A stretch of 17,709 bases of DNA from Burkholderiales bacterium (GTDB lineage Bacteria > Pseudomonadota > Gammaproteobacteria > Burkholderiales > Burkholderiaceae_C). This document shows positions 8,090 to 15,979 of the stretch, one piece after another (within the stretch, counting starts at the first letter, position 1; each line of letters opens with the position of its first letter). The stretch covers positions 1-17,709 of the forward strand of contig CANFYD010000017.1 in NCBI GenBank assembly GCA_947450745.1, read 5' to 3'. Below the pieces are notes generated by a model. The model did no database searches. It saw only the letters and a program-made list of their open reading frames with translations, and was not told where the DNA came from. The position numbers were made by a program, and so were the translations under genes.

Positions 8090-9285
8090 ACTGGACCGGT
8101 GCCGACGACCTGCGGGCGCAGCTGCAAAAGCTCTGGGACAGCGGCGAGCTGTTGGCCGGCATGGTGCGCGGCGACGCCAGCTTCCCGCGCCGCTTGCAGT
8201 TGAGGGCACCGACCTCGGGCGAGCTGACCGAGCAATTCGACGCGGCGCGCAGCTGGATCAGCGAATTGCGCGCGCTGCCGTCGTTCCGCATCGTCATGCG
8301 GGAGTTCAAGCACCGCGTCTTCGGTGCCAATGAATTGCCGTCCGAGGCCTGGGTGGACAGCCTGGACGAAGCGCTGGCGCTGCTGGGCCGGCAGCGCGCC
8401 GCCGCCCGCTTCATGGACTTGGTGGCGCTGACGCGGGCCGAGCAGCCGCTGCTGCTGGCTTGGGTGGCGCGGCGGCCGTTGCGCGCGCTGGAGCTGGCCC
8501 CGCAATGGCCGCAGTTGCTGGCTGTGGTCGCTTGGCTGCAAGCGCATCCGCGCCCCGGCCTGTATTTGCGTCAGGTCGATATTGCCGGCGTCCACAGCAA
8601 ATTCATCGAAGCGCAGCGCGGCGTGCTGACCGAGCTGCTGGATCTGGCCCTGCCGCCCGCCGCCATCGACGCATCGGCCAGCGGCGTCGGCCAATTCGTA
8701 CAGCGCTATGGCTTTCGGGACAAACCGCTGCGGGTGCGCTTGCGGCCGCTGGATGCGGCGCTGGCCGGGCAGCTCGGCGGCTTGGATGTGACGCTGGATG
8801 CTGCCAGTTTTGCCGCCTTGAACCTGAATCTGCATGTCCACACGGTCTTCATCACCGAAAACGAAATCAACTTTTTGAGCTTCCCCGCCGTGCCTGGGGC
8901 GCTGGTAATTTTTGGGGCCGGTTATGGCTTCGACATGCTCAGCCCGGCGGCGTGGCTGGCCCACTGCCGACTGCATTACTGGGGCGACATCGACACCCAC
9001 GGTTTTGCCATCCTCGACCAGTTGCGGGCCCACTTTCCCCATGCCGAGTCCTTTTTGATGGACGAGGCCACCTTGCAGGCCTTTGCGCCGCTGTGGGGCG
9101 AGGAGGACAAGCCGACGCTGCGCGAGCTGACCCGCCTGAGCGCGCCAGAGCAGGCGCTGTACGACGTCTTGCGCGGCCATCACTTGCGCAAGAACCTGCG
9201 GCTGGAGCAAGAGAAGATCGGCTTTGCCTGGGTGGAAGCAGGGCTGGCGGCGCTGGCTGCGGAGTCGGCGGCGCGAGTCGGTTGA
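8086..9285 (+). CDS. jetD: Wadjet nuclease JetD (DUF3322/DUF2220, Toprim-like)
   Basis: JetD is the nuclease that cleaves plasmid DNA once JetABC has extruded it; it is related to the topoisomerase VI A/Spo11 fold. The protein has 399 residues. The N-terminal part (about 1-190) matches DUF3322, including LRQVDIAGVHSKFIEAQRG at 161-179. The C-terminal Toprim-like part has the acidic site in FITENEINFLSFP (E258 and E260) and YWGDIDTHGFAILDQLR with D301-x-D303. A conserved-looking tail LRLEQEKIGFAWVE follows at 371-384. Metal-binding acidic residues appear intact. ATG 8086 overlaps the jetC stop, implying tight coupling. After it comes a 225-bp gap before trpG. Confidence 0.9.
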   Translation: MNWTGADDLRAQLQKLWDSGELLAGMVRGDASFPRRLQLRAPTSGELTEQFDAARSWISELRALPSFRIVMREFKHRVFGANELPSEAWVDSLDEALALLGRQRAAARFMDLVALTRAEQPLLLAWVARRPLRALELAPQWPQLLAVVAWLQAHPRPGLYLRQVDIAGVHSKFIEAQRGVLTELLDLALPPAAIDASASGVGQFVQRYGFRDKPLRVRLRPLDAALAGQLGGLDVTLDAASFAALNLNLHVHTVFITENEINFLSFPAVPGALVIFGAGYGFDMLSPAAWLAHCRLHYWGDIDTHGFAILDQLRAHFPHAESFLMDEATLQAFAPLWGEEDKPTLRELTRLSAPEQALYDVLRGHHLRKNLRLEQEKIGFAWVEAGLAALAAESAARVG

Positions 9286-9334
9286 TAATCCGGCCCCATG
9301 GTCATCCTTTCCCCATCTCCGGCCTTGCGCCCGC

Positions 9335-9413
9335 TTCAGCATTGGCGCAAGCCAATCGCTTGAATGACCACAGACGCCCGCTGCCGGGCGCACAAGAGGC
9401 CTTCACTGGCCTC
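9335..9413 (+). promoter_or_regulatory. Three successive hairpins in the jetD-trpG gap
   Basis: Three perfect-core stems follow one another. ATTGGC/GCCAAT (9341-9346, 9351-9356) closes a GCAA tetraloop and extends outward with TTCAGC/GCTTGAA. CGCCCG/CGGGCG (9375-9380, 9385-9390) has loop CTGC. GAGGCC/GGCCTC (9396-9401, 9408-9413) has a 6-nt loop. None is followed by a T run, so none is a canonical terminator. The whole 9286-9510 gap holds no gene I can support. A role in trpG expression is possible but unproven. Confidence 0.4.
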
Positions 9414-9510
9414 GGCCCCGCTCTGCAGCCCGGCAACCGGCCAGGCCAGCACTTGAAGCGAGTGTCTGAACGGGGTTTTGCACCCATCAAACCGACGGAA
9501 TAGAGCACCT

Positions 9511-10095
9511 ATGCTGCTGATGATCGACAACTACGACAGCTTCACCTTCAACCTGGTGCAGTACTTTGGCGAGCTTGGTGCGGAGGTCAAAGTGGCCCGC
9601 AACGACGAGATCACGCTGGCGGACATCGCGGCGATGCAGCCCGATCAGCTGGTGCTGTCGCCCGGCCCCTGCTCGCCGGCCGAGGCCGGTATCTGCGTGG
9701 CGGCCATCCAGCATTTCATCGGCAAGCTGCCGATTTTGGGCGTTTGCCTGGGCCATCAGGCGATGGGCGCGGCGCTGGGCGGCAACATCGTGCGGGCCAA
9801 AACCCAGATGCACGGCAAGGCCAGTGTGATCAGCACCGACCAACAAGGCGTGTTCAGCGGCCTGCCCGAGCAGTTCAGCGTGATCCGCTATCACTCGCTG
9901 GTGATTGAGCAAGCGTCTTGCCCGAAAGCCTTCGACATCACCGCCCGCAGCGAGGACGGCGAAATCATGGGCGTGCGGCACCGGGAGCTGGCGGGCAGCA
10001 GCACGCCGATGGAGGGCGTGCAGTTCCACCCCGAATCGATACTCAGCGAGCATGGCCACGCGATGCTGAAAAACTTCCTCAACCTGGCGCGCTAA
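9511..10095 (+). CDS. trpG: Anthranilate synthase component II (glutamine amidotransferase)
   Basis: Class I glutamine amidotransferase that releases ammonia from glutamine for TrpE; in many bacteria the same protein also serves PabB in folate synthesis. It has 194 residues, a normal length. The start MLLMIDNYDSFTFNLVQYFG is diagnostic. The oxyanion region LSPGPCSP, the nucleophile Cys79 in GVCLGHQ and the His173-Glu175 pair in QFHPES complete the catalytic triad. ATG 9511 fits the family N-terminus; a longer TTG start at 9478 is not needed. The ribosome binding site is weak. The gene is separated from trpE by the jet operon and followed 12 bp later by an L-threonine aldolase gene, so the usual trpEG or trpGDC packing is broken on both sides. 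Confidence 0.96.
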   Translation: MLLMIDNYDSFTFNLVQYFGELGAEVKVARNDEITLADIAAMQPDQLVLSPGPCSPAEAGICVAAIQHFIGKLPILGVCLGHQAMGAALGGNIVRAKTQMHGKASVISTDQQGVFSGLPEQFSVIRYHSLVIEQASCPKAFDITARSEDGEIMGVRHRELAGSSTPMEGVQFHPESILSEHGHAMLKNFLNLAR

Positions 10096-10107
10096 ACCGG
10101 TACCCAC

Positions 10108-11151
10108 ATGACAACAGTTGACTTGCGCAGTGACACGGTGACGCAGCCGACAGCGGCGATGCGGGCGGCAATGCTGGCCGCGCCGCTGGGCGACGATGTG
10201 TTTGGCGACGACCCCAGCGTGAACGCCCTGCAAGACGCGCTGGCCGAGCGGCTGGGCTTTGCGGCCGCGCTGTTCATGCCGACCGGCACGCAGAGCAATT
10301 TGTGCGCGCTGATGAGCCATTGCCAGCGCGGCGACGAGTACATCGTTGGCCAATTCGCCCACACCTATCGCTGGGAAGGCGGCGGCGCGGCGGTGCTGGG
10401 CTCGATCCAGCCGCAGCCCTTGAACCATCAGACCGATGGCTCGCTGCTGCTGGCCGACATCGCCGCCAACATCAAGCCGGACGACGCGCACTTTGCCCGC
10501 AGCCGCTTGCTGACGCTGGAGAACACGATTGGCGGCAAGGTGTTGCCGCTGAGCTATTTGGCGCAGGCCTCAACTTTGGCGCTGCAGCACGGGCTGGCCC
10601 GGCATCTCGATGGGGCTCGGCTGTTCAACGCGGCGGTAGCGGGGGCAGGGGCTGCGGGCGGTGATGCTTATGCGGCGGCGCGCGCCATCACCGCGCATTT
10701 CGACAGCGTGTCGGTGTGCTTTTCCAAGGGGCTGGGCGCACCGGTCGGTTCGGTGCTGTGCGGCTCGGTGGACTTCATCCAGCGCGCCCACCGCTGGCGC
10801 AAGATGCTCGGCGGCGGCATGCGCCAAGCCGGTGTGCTGGCCGCGGCCGCGCATTACGCGCTCGACCATCAAGTGGCGAGGCTGGCCGACGACCACGCGC
10901 TGGCGCAGCGCTTGGCGGCGGGCCTGCAAGGCCTGGTCGGCGTGACGGTGGAAGCGCCGCAAACCAATATCGTCTTTGTTGACCTGTCACCCGAAGTGGC
11001 CGGCGACAAGGCCAAGGGTTTGATGGATCACTTGAAATCACGAGGCGTGCTGGCCACCGGGCTGTACCGCTTGCGCTTTGTCACCCACCTGGATGTGGAC
11101 ACAGCGGGCGTGGACAGGGCCGCAGCCGCCATGCGCGAATACTTTTCATAA
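10108..11151 (+). CDS. ltaE: Low-specificity L-threonine aldolase
   Basis: PLP enzyme that cleaves L-threonine or L-allo-threonine to glycine and acetaldehyde. It has 347 residues. The N-terminus MTTVDLRSDTVTQPTAAMR and MGDDVFGDDPSV-like segment (residues 27-38) are typical. FMPTGTQSNLCALM surrounds the PLP phosphate site, AHTYRWEGGG carries the stacking His85, and HLDGAR (167-171) gives Asp168 and Arg171. The PLP Schiff-base lysine is Lys207 in VCFSKGLGAPVGS. The start at 10108 lies 12 bp after trpG and the stop 28 bp before trpD, so it is probably cotranscribed with them. A threonine aldolase has no direct step in tryptophan synthesis; a glycine-serine link (serine is the TrpB co-substrate) is speculative. 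Confidence 0.93.
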   Translation: MTTVDLRSDTVTQPTAAMRAAMLAAPLGDDVFGDDPSVNALQDALAERLGFAAALFMPTGTQSNLCALMSHCQRGDEYIVGQFAHTYRWEGGGAAVLGSIQPQPLNHQTDGSLLLADIAANIKPDDAHFARSRLLTLENTIGGKVLPLSYLAQASTLALQHGLARHLDGARLFNAAVAGAGAAGGDAYAAARAITAHFDSVSVCFSKGLGAPVGSVLCGSVDFIQRAHRWRKMLGGGMRQAGVLAAAAHYALDHQVARLADDHALAQRLAAGLQGLVGVTVEAPQTNIVFVDLSPEVAGDKAKGLMDHLKSRGVLATGLYRLRFVTHLDVDTAGVDRAAAAMREYFS

Positions 11152-11168
11152 GTCCAAATTTGCTGGAT

Positions 11169-11174
11169 AAGGAA
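11169..11174 (+). promoter_or_regulatory. trpD ribosome binding site
   Basis: AAGGAA sits 5 nt before ATG 11180. It is stronger than the weak sites ahead of trpG and the aldolase gene, and it confirms the trpD start. Confidence 0.6.
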
Positions 11175-11179
11175 TCGAC

Positions 11180-12226
11180 ATGTTTTTTACTGATCAAGAA
11201 GCGCTGACCCGCGTCATCGAGCACCGCGAAATCTTTCACGACGAAATGCTGACGTTGATGCGCCGCATCATGGCCGGGCAGGTGTCGCCGGTGATGGCGG
11301 CCGCCATTCTGGTAGGCCTGCGGGTCAAGAAGGAAACGATTGGCGAGATCACCGCCGCTGCGCAGGTGATGCGCGAGTTGTCCACCCAAGTGCCGGTGCC
11401 GCCGAATGCGCATCTGGTCGACGTGGTGGGCACCGGCGGTGATGGCGCGCACACCTTCAATATCTCCACCTGCTCGATGTTCGTGGCGGCGGCGGCCGGT
11501 GCGCTGGTGGCCAAACATGGCAACCGCAGTGTGTCCAGCAAGACCGGCAGTGCCGATGTGCTGGAGGCGCTGGGCGCTTGCATTTCGTTGTCACCGGCGC
11601 AGATCGCGCAATGCGTGGCGCAGACCGGCATCGGCTTCATGTTCGCCCCGAATCACCATCCGGCGATGAAGAGCATCGCGCCGGTGCGGCGTGAGCTGGG
11701 CGTGCGCACCATCTTCAACATCCTCGGGCCGCTGACCAATCCGGCCGGCGCGACCAACATCCTGATGGGCGTGTTCCACCCCGATCTGGTCGGCATCCAG
11801 GTGCGGGTGATGCAGCGGCTGGGCGCCGAACACGCGGTGGTGGTGTACGGCAAGGACGGCATGGACGAGATTTCGCTCGGCGCGGCCACCTTGGTCGGCG
11901 AGCTGAAAAACGGCGAAGTGCGCGAATACGAGATTCACCCGGAAGACTTCGGCATGGCGATGGCGTCGAACCGCAGCTTGAAGGTGGGCAGCCCGGAAGA
12001 GTCGCGGCTGATGTTGCTCGGCGCGCTGGACAACGAGGAAGGCGCGGCCCGTGACATCGTCATCCTGAATGCCGGTGCGACGCTTTACGCCGCCAACGTG
12101 GCCGACTCGATTGCCGACGGCATCGCATTGGCTCGCACGGCGATTGCCAGTGGTGCGGCGCGCGCCAAGCTGGATCAGTTTGTCGCCGCGACCCAGGCCT
12201 TGAACCACACGGCGGCTCTGGCCTAA
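11180..12226 (+). CDS. trpD: Anthranilate phosphoribosyltransferase
   Basis: Transfers phosphoribose from PRPP to anthranilate, giving N-(5-phosphoribosyl)anthranilate, the second tryptophan pathway step. It has 348 residues, full length. An N-terminal helical domain (about 1-75, with MRRIMAGQVSPVMAAAIL) is followed by the PRPP-binding signature GTGGDGAHTFNIST at 84-97 and the glycine-rich KHGNRSVSSKTGSADVLEALG segment from 112. The anthranilate-site region FAPNHHPAMK and the metal-binding DE in GKDGMDEISLG are present. It is a stand-alone transferase, not fused to a TrpG domain as in enterics. trpC follows after 36 bp. Confidence 0.97.
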   Translation: MFFTDQEALTRVIEHREIFHDEMLTLMRRIMAGQVSPVMAAAILVGLRVKKETIGEITAAAQVMRELSTQVPVPPNAHLVDVVGTGGDGAHTFNISTCSMFVAAAAGALVAKHGNRSVSSKTGSADVLEALGACISLSPAQIAQCVAQTGIGFMFAPNHHPAMKSIAPVRRELGVRTIFNILGPLTNPAGATNILMGVFHPDLVGIQVRVMQRLGAEHAVVVYGKDGMDEISLGAATLVGELKNGEVREYEIHPEDFGMAMASNRSLKVGSPEESRLMLLGALDNEEGAARDIVILNAGATLYAANVADSIADGIALARTAIASGAARAKLDQFVAATQALNHTAALA

Positions 12227-12262
12227 GCCACGGCCCAGCCCAGCCCTGAGAAAGCGAAAACC

Positions 12263-13060
12263 ATGTCCGATATCCTGCGCCGCATCGTTGCGGTCAAACA
12301 TGAAGAAATCGCCGCAGCCCGCCAGCGCCGCTCCTTGAGCAGCTTGCGCGAAGAGGCCGAACACACCGCGCTGCGCGCCGATGCGCGCGACTTTGCTGCG
12401 GCCCTGCGTGCCAAGGTCGCGGCCGGCGGCAGCGCCGTCATCGCCGAAATCAAAAAGGCCAGCCCCAGCAAGGGCGTGCTGCGCGCGGACTTCCGCCCGG
12501 CCGCCATTGCCCAGAGCTATGCCCAGCATGGCGCGGCCTGCTTGAGCGTGCTGACCGATGCGCAGTTCTTTCAGGGTCAGACCGAGTACCTGGTGCAAGC
12601 GCGCGCCGCTTGCGATCTGCCCGTCCTGCGCAAGGACTTCATGGTGGCGGACTACCAGGTCTACGAGGCCGGCGCGATGGGGGCCGACTGTATTCTGCTG
12701 ATCGCCTCCTGCCTCAGCGATGAGCAAATGGCCGAGCTGGAGGCGCAGGCCCTCAGCCTGAAGCTGGCGGTGCTGGTGGAAGTGCACGACGGTGCCGAGC
12801 TGGAGCGCGCGCTGCGCTTGCGCACGCCGCTGATCGGCATCAACAACCGCAACTTGCGCACCTTCGATGTCACGCTCGACACCACGCTGGGCTTGCTGAA
12901 GAACATGCCGGCCGACCGTCTGCTGGTGACCGAATCGGGCATTCAGACGGCGGCCGACGTGCAGAAGATGCGCGCCGCTGGCGTCCATGCCTATTTGGTT
13001 GGCGAGGCCTTCATGCGTGCGCCCGACCCCGGTGCGGCGCTGGCTCGGCTGTTTGCTTGA
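12263..13060 (+). CDS. trpC: Indole-3-glycerol phosphate synthase
   Basis: Closes the indole ring by converting carboxyphenylamino-deoxyribulose phosphate to indole-3-glycerol phosphate. It is a single TIM barrel of 265 residues without a fused TrpF domain. Catalytic residues can be placed by the family pattern: Glu62 and Lys64 in AEIKKASPSKG, Lys124 in LRKDFM, Glu173 in VLVEVHD, Asn194 in GINNRNLRTF, and Glu224-Ser225 in TESGI. The phosphate-binding GEAFMR motif is near the C-terminus. It begins 36 bp after trpD; GAGAAAG upstream of the ATG can act as ribosome binding site. ung starts only 34 bp downstream and no terminator separates them. Confidence 0.97.
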   Translation: MSDILRRIVAVKHEEIAAARQRRSLSSLREEAEHTALRADARDFAAALRAKVAAGGSAVIAEIKKASPSKGVLRADFRPAAIAQSYAQHGAACLSVLTDAQFFQGQTEYLVQARAACDLPVLRKDFMVADYQVYEAGAMGADCILLIASCLSDEQMAELEAQALSLKLAVLVEVHDGAELERALRLRTPLIGINNRNLRTFDVTLDTTLGLLKNMPADRLLVTESGIQTAADVQKMRAAGVHAYLVGEAFMRAPDPGAALARLFA

Positions 13061-13094
13061 ACCGCTTCTTTGATTCCTTCTTTGAACCGCGCTC

Positions 13095-13808
13095 TTGAAG
13101 CTTGATCTGGCGGCTGTGGATGCCGGTTGGCAGCCTGCGGTGGACGCTTGGCGGGTCAGCGCTGCGGGCCGCGATCTGCTGGATCATCTGGCCCGGCGTG
13201 AAGCAGCTTCTGCCTTGATCTACCCGCCCGAACCGCTGCGTGCGCTGGCGTTGACGCCGCTGCACGGCACGCGCGTCGTCATCCTCGGGCAGGACCCGTA
13301 TCACGGGCCGGGTCAGGCTGAAGGGTTGGCGTTTTCGGTGCCGCCCGGCGTGAAGATTCCGCCCAGCCTGCGCAATATTTTCAAGGAATTGCAGCGCGAT
13401 CTGGGCCAATCGCCCGTTGCCAGCGGCCACCTGGGTGCCTGGGCGCGGCGCGGCGTGTTGCTGTTGAACACCTGCTTGACGGTGGAGGACGGCGCACCGG
13501 CCAGCCACGCCAAGCTCGGCTGGGAAGCCTTGACCGACGCGTTGATTGCCTGCGCCGCAAGCGACCCGGCAGCCAAGGTTTTCATGTTGTGGGGCGCGCA
13601 TGCCCAAGCGAAGGCGGCGTTGATCTCGGCGGCCGGCCCGCAACACCTGCTGCTGCAGGCCAACCACCCGTCGCCGCTGTCCGCCACCCGGCCGCCGCGC
13701 CCCTTCATCGGCTGCGGGCATTTTTCTCAAGCGCAGGCCTGGTTGCAGGCGCGTGGCCGGGCGATCAGCTGGGACTTGTCCGGCACCGCCCAGCCTTCCG
13801 GCGCTTGA
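13095..13808 (+). CDS. ung: Uracil-DNA glycosylase, TTG start
   Basis: Family 1 uracil-DNA glycosylase that excises uracil from DNA at the first step of base-excision repair. It has 237 residues. The water-activating loop GQDPYHGPGQAEGLAFSV carries Asp67 and the uracil-stacking Phe80; LLLNTCLTVE follows; the DNA-intercalating HPSPLS loop starts at His191. All are intact. An in-frame stop at 13083-13085 bounds the frame, and no ATG exists before the conserved region. TTG 13095 is therefore the likely start; GTG 13116 would shorten the protein by seven residues. trpC-ung adjacency is known in Betaproteobacteria. Without a terminator on either side, ung probably shares the trp transcript. The stop is 10 bp before the kinase gene. 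Confidence 0.95.
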   Translation: MKLDLAAVDAGWQPAVDAWRVSAAGRDLLDHLARREAASALIYPPEPLRALALTPLHGTRVVILGQDPYHGPGQAEGLAFSVPPGVKIPPSLRNIFKELQRDLGQSPVASGHLGAWARRGVLLLNTCLTVEDGAPASHAKLGWEALTDALIACAASDPAAKVFMLWGAHAQAKAALISAAGPQHLLLQANHPSPLSATRPPRPFIGCGHFSQAQAWLQARGRAISWDLSGTAQPSGA

Positions 13809-13818
13809 TGAGGTTGTC

Positions 13819-14763
13819 ATGTTGAGTTTTCCAAGTGTTTTTCCTGCGGGTCAGCCGTGGCAGCCTGGGCAGTCGAATAGCGCGATCCGCTTCCTGATCG
13901 GCGTGGACGGCGGCGGCACCGGCACACGCCTGCGCTTGACCGACCGCGCCGGCCGCTTGCTGGGCCAAGGGGAGGCCGGCCCGTCGGCGCTCGGCCAAGG
14001 GGTCGAGCAGGCTTGGCGGCATATTCTGCAAGCGCTGCAGCAGGCAGGCGCGCAAGCGGGTGGCGGCATGCCCGACCTGTCGTCCTGCGCCATCGGCCTG
14101 GGCTTGGCGGGTGTTGGTGTGGCGACGCAAGCGCAGGCCTTCGTCGGCCAACAACCGGGCTTTGCCGCGCTGCTGCTGGAGCACGACGGCTTCACCACCT
14201 TGCTCGGGGCCCACGGCGGGCAGGCCGGGGCGGTGATTGCAGCCGGCACCGGCTCGGTCGGCGAGGCCTTGCGGCGCGACGGCAGCCGCGTCCTCGCGGG
14301 CGGCTGGGGCTGGCAGATTGGCGACGAGGGCAGCGGCGCTTGGCTGGGGCAATTGGCCATGCGCCACACCCATCAGGCGCTGGACGGCCGAGCTGTGCTG
14401 GGCCCGTTGGCGCTGGCCGTCCTGGCGCAGGCCGGGCTCAACCGGGAGGCACTGCTGGCTTGGTGTGCGGCGGCCGGTCAGCCGGGCTATGCCGGCTTGG
14501 CACCGCTGGTGTTCGACCATGCGGCGAGCGACCCTGTGGCGGCTCAATTTCTGGACGCCGCCGTGTTGGAGTTGGAGCGCATCGGGCGGGCGCTGGACCC
14601 CGAAGCACAACTGCCGCTGGCCTTGTCGGGCAGCATCGCCTTGCGTTTGGCCCCGCTTTTTTCGGCCGCCACCCGAGCGCGCTGCGTGACGCCTCAGGGG
14701 GATTCGGCTGACGGCGCTTTGCACCTGATCCGCCAGGCGCTTGAACGCCAAAATGCGCCATGA
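13819..14763 (+). CDS. BadF/BadG-type ATPase, probable N-acetylglucosamine (or glucosamine) kinase
   Basis: Sugar kinase of the ASKHA fold, likely phosphorylating GlcNAc to GlcNAc-6-phosphate for the adjacent NagA. It has 314 residues. Phosphate-1 loop GVDGGGTGTRLRL occupies 28-40. A probable catalytic Asp123 lies in EHDGFTTLLG, and phosphate-2 AAGTGSVG is at 141-148. GGWGWQIGDEGSGAWLG (161-177) is the BadF family signature region, and LALSGSIA supplies the adenosine side. About 22 residues precede the usual family start, with no alternative ATG or GTG between them and the core. GAGG before ATG 13819 gives a ribosome binding site. A glucosamine kinase is the main alternative substrate assignment; the nagA neighbour favours GlcNAc. 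Confidence 0.82.
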   Translation: MLSFPSVFPAGQPWQPGQSNSAIRFLIGVDGGGTGTRLRLTDRAGRLLGQGEAGPSALGQGVEQAWRHILQALQQAGAQAGGGMPDLSSCAIGLGLAGVGVATQAQAFVGQQPGFAALLLEHDGFTTLLGAHGGQAGAVIAAGTGSVGEALRRDGSRVLAGGWGWQIGDEGSGAWLGQLAMRHTHQALDGRAVLGPLALAVLAQAGLNREALLAWCAAAGQPGYAGLAPLVFDHAASDPVAAQFLDAAVLELERIGRALDPEAQLPLALSGSIALRLAPLFSAATRARCVTPQGDSADGALHLIRQALERQNAP

Positions 14764-14780
14764 TTTCAGCAAATAAGGCG

Positions 14781-14786
14781 AAGGAG
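14781..14786 (+). promoter_or_regulatory. nagA ribosome binding site, decides the start
   Basis: AAGGAG is an ideal Shine-Dalgarno placed 6 nt before ATG 14793. It favours that start over the in-frame ATG at 14760, which overlaps the kinase stop codon in ATGA. Confidence 0.75.
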
Positions 14787-14792
14787 TTCCCG

Positions 14793-15935
14793 ATGACGGC
14801 ATCGCAACGGATCGACGGCTTCGTGCTGACGCCGCAGGGCTTTGTGCGCGGCTTCCTGACGCATCAGCAAGGGCGCATCAGCGCCATTGAAGGCACACCG
14901 ATTTCGGAGCTGGAGCTGCTGCAAGCGGCGGGCGATCTAGCCCAGCCTCTGCCCCTGCTGCTGCCCGGTTTCATCGATCTGCATGTGCATGGCGGTGGTG
15001 GCCACGACACGATGGAAGGCGGCGAGGCGGCGCATCAGATCGCGCGGCTGCATGCGCGCCACGGCACGACCTCAATGCTGGCGACCACGATGACCGCGCC
15101 GCTGGACGACATCTGCGCGGCGCTGATGGCGCTGGGCCCGGCCTGCAGGGAGCGCACTCCGAAGGGCGCGCGCTTGTTGGGCGTGCACCTGGAAGGGCCC
15201 TACATCAACCCGGACAAGCTCGGCGCCCAGCCCGCTTTTGCCAAGCAGGCCTCGCTGGACGAGGTGCTGGCCCTGAATCTGTTGGCACCGATCAAGCTGA
15301 TCACCGTCGCGCCCGAACTGCCGGGCATGCTGGACTTGATTCCGCAACTGCGCGCGGCCGGGTTTCAGGTCCAGATCGGTCACACCGCCGGCAGTTACGA
15401 GGACGGCGTGGCAGCGTTGCAGCAGGGCGCGGGCGGCTTCACCCACTTGTTCAACGCGATGACCGGCCTGCATCACCGCGAGCCCGGCATGGTCGGCGCG
15501 GCGCTGGCCCACGCCCGCTATGCAGAAATCATCCCCGACCTGCAGCATGTCCACCCCGGCGCGATTCGCGTGGCGCTGCGGGCTATTCCCGGCTTGTTCT
15601 GCGTCACCGATTCCACCGCGGCTGCGGGCATGCCCGACGGTGCGTACCGGCTCGGCCGTCACACCGTCCACAAATGCCTGGGCGGCGTGCGCTTGCCCGA
15701 TGGCACGCTGGCCGGCAGTTGTCTGACGATGGACCAGGCGCTGCGCAATTTGGTCGAGCTGGGTCTGGGCATCGCCGAAGCGTCCCGGCGGGTTTCAAGC
15801 ATTGCGGCCGAGTTTCTGGGCTTGACCGACCGGGGCCAGTTACGCGTTGGCGCGTGGGCCGATGTGGTCGTGCTGGACCATCAATTGAACCTGCAGTGCG
15901 TCGTGGTGGAAGGCGATGTGATCGAACTCAGCTGA
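14793..15935 (+). CDS. nagA: N-acetylglucosamine-6-phosphate deacetylase
   Basis: Metal-dependent amidohydrolase that converts GlcNAc-6-P to GlcN-6-P and acetate. It has 380 residues. The barrel's metal and substrate motifs are in order: GFIDLHVHGGGGHD with His64 and His66, the metal ligand Glu134 in GVHLEGPYINP, His197 in QIGHTAG, His218 in FTHLFNAMTGLHHREPG, and the catalytic Asp273 in VTDSTAAAG. The C-terminal part LRVGAWADVVVLD is the usual beta-sandwich return. The start follows the strong AAGGAG site. The kinase lies just upstream, so the two likely act in sequence on GlcNAc. No nagB, PTS or sugar transporter is in the window. Confidence 0.95.
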   Translation: MTASQRIDGFVLTPQGFVRGFLTHQQGRISAIEGTPISELELLQAAGDLAQPLPLLLPGFIDLHVHGGGGHDTMEGGEAAHQIARLHARHGTTSMLATTMTAPLDDICAALMALGPACRERTPKGARLLGVHLEGPYINPDKLGAQPAFAKQASLDEVLALNLLAPIKLITVAPELPGMLDLIPQLRAAGFQVQIGHTAGSYEDGVAALQQGAGGFTHLFNAMTGLHHREPGMVGAALAHARYAEIIPDLQHVHPGAIRVALRAIPGLFCVTDSTAAAGMPDGAYRLGRHTVHKCLGGVRLPDGTLAGSCLTMDQALRNLVELGLGIAEASRRVSSIAAEFLGLTDRGQLRVGAWADVVVLDHQLNLQCVVVEGDVIELS

Positions 15936-15979
15936 CGCTTGCCAAGTTCGACAGCGCCCATCGACATGAAGATCTAGAC

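Noticed and set aside
9364..9456. 30-codon frame before trpG as a trp leader peptide
   Set aside because: It contains no tryptophan codon and has no downstream terminator/antiterminator pair with a T run.
2125..9510. Insertion sequence or integrase-borne island carrying the jet genes
   Set aside because: No transposase or integrase gene, no terminal inverted repeats at the two edges, and no sequence shared between the left (2125-2485) and right (9286-9510) borders that I could find.
11591..12988. 465-codon minus-strand frame across trpD and trpC
   Set aside because: It spans two confirmed genes and their junction on the other strand, and its composition is typical of an antisense artefact.
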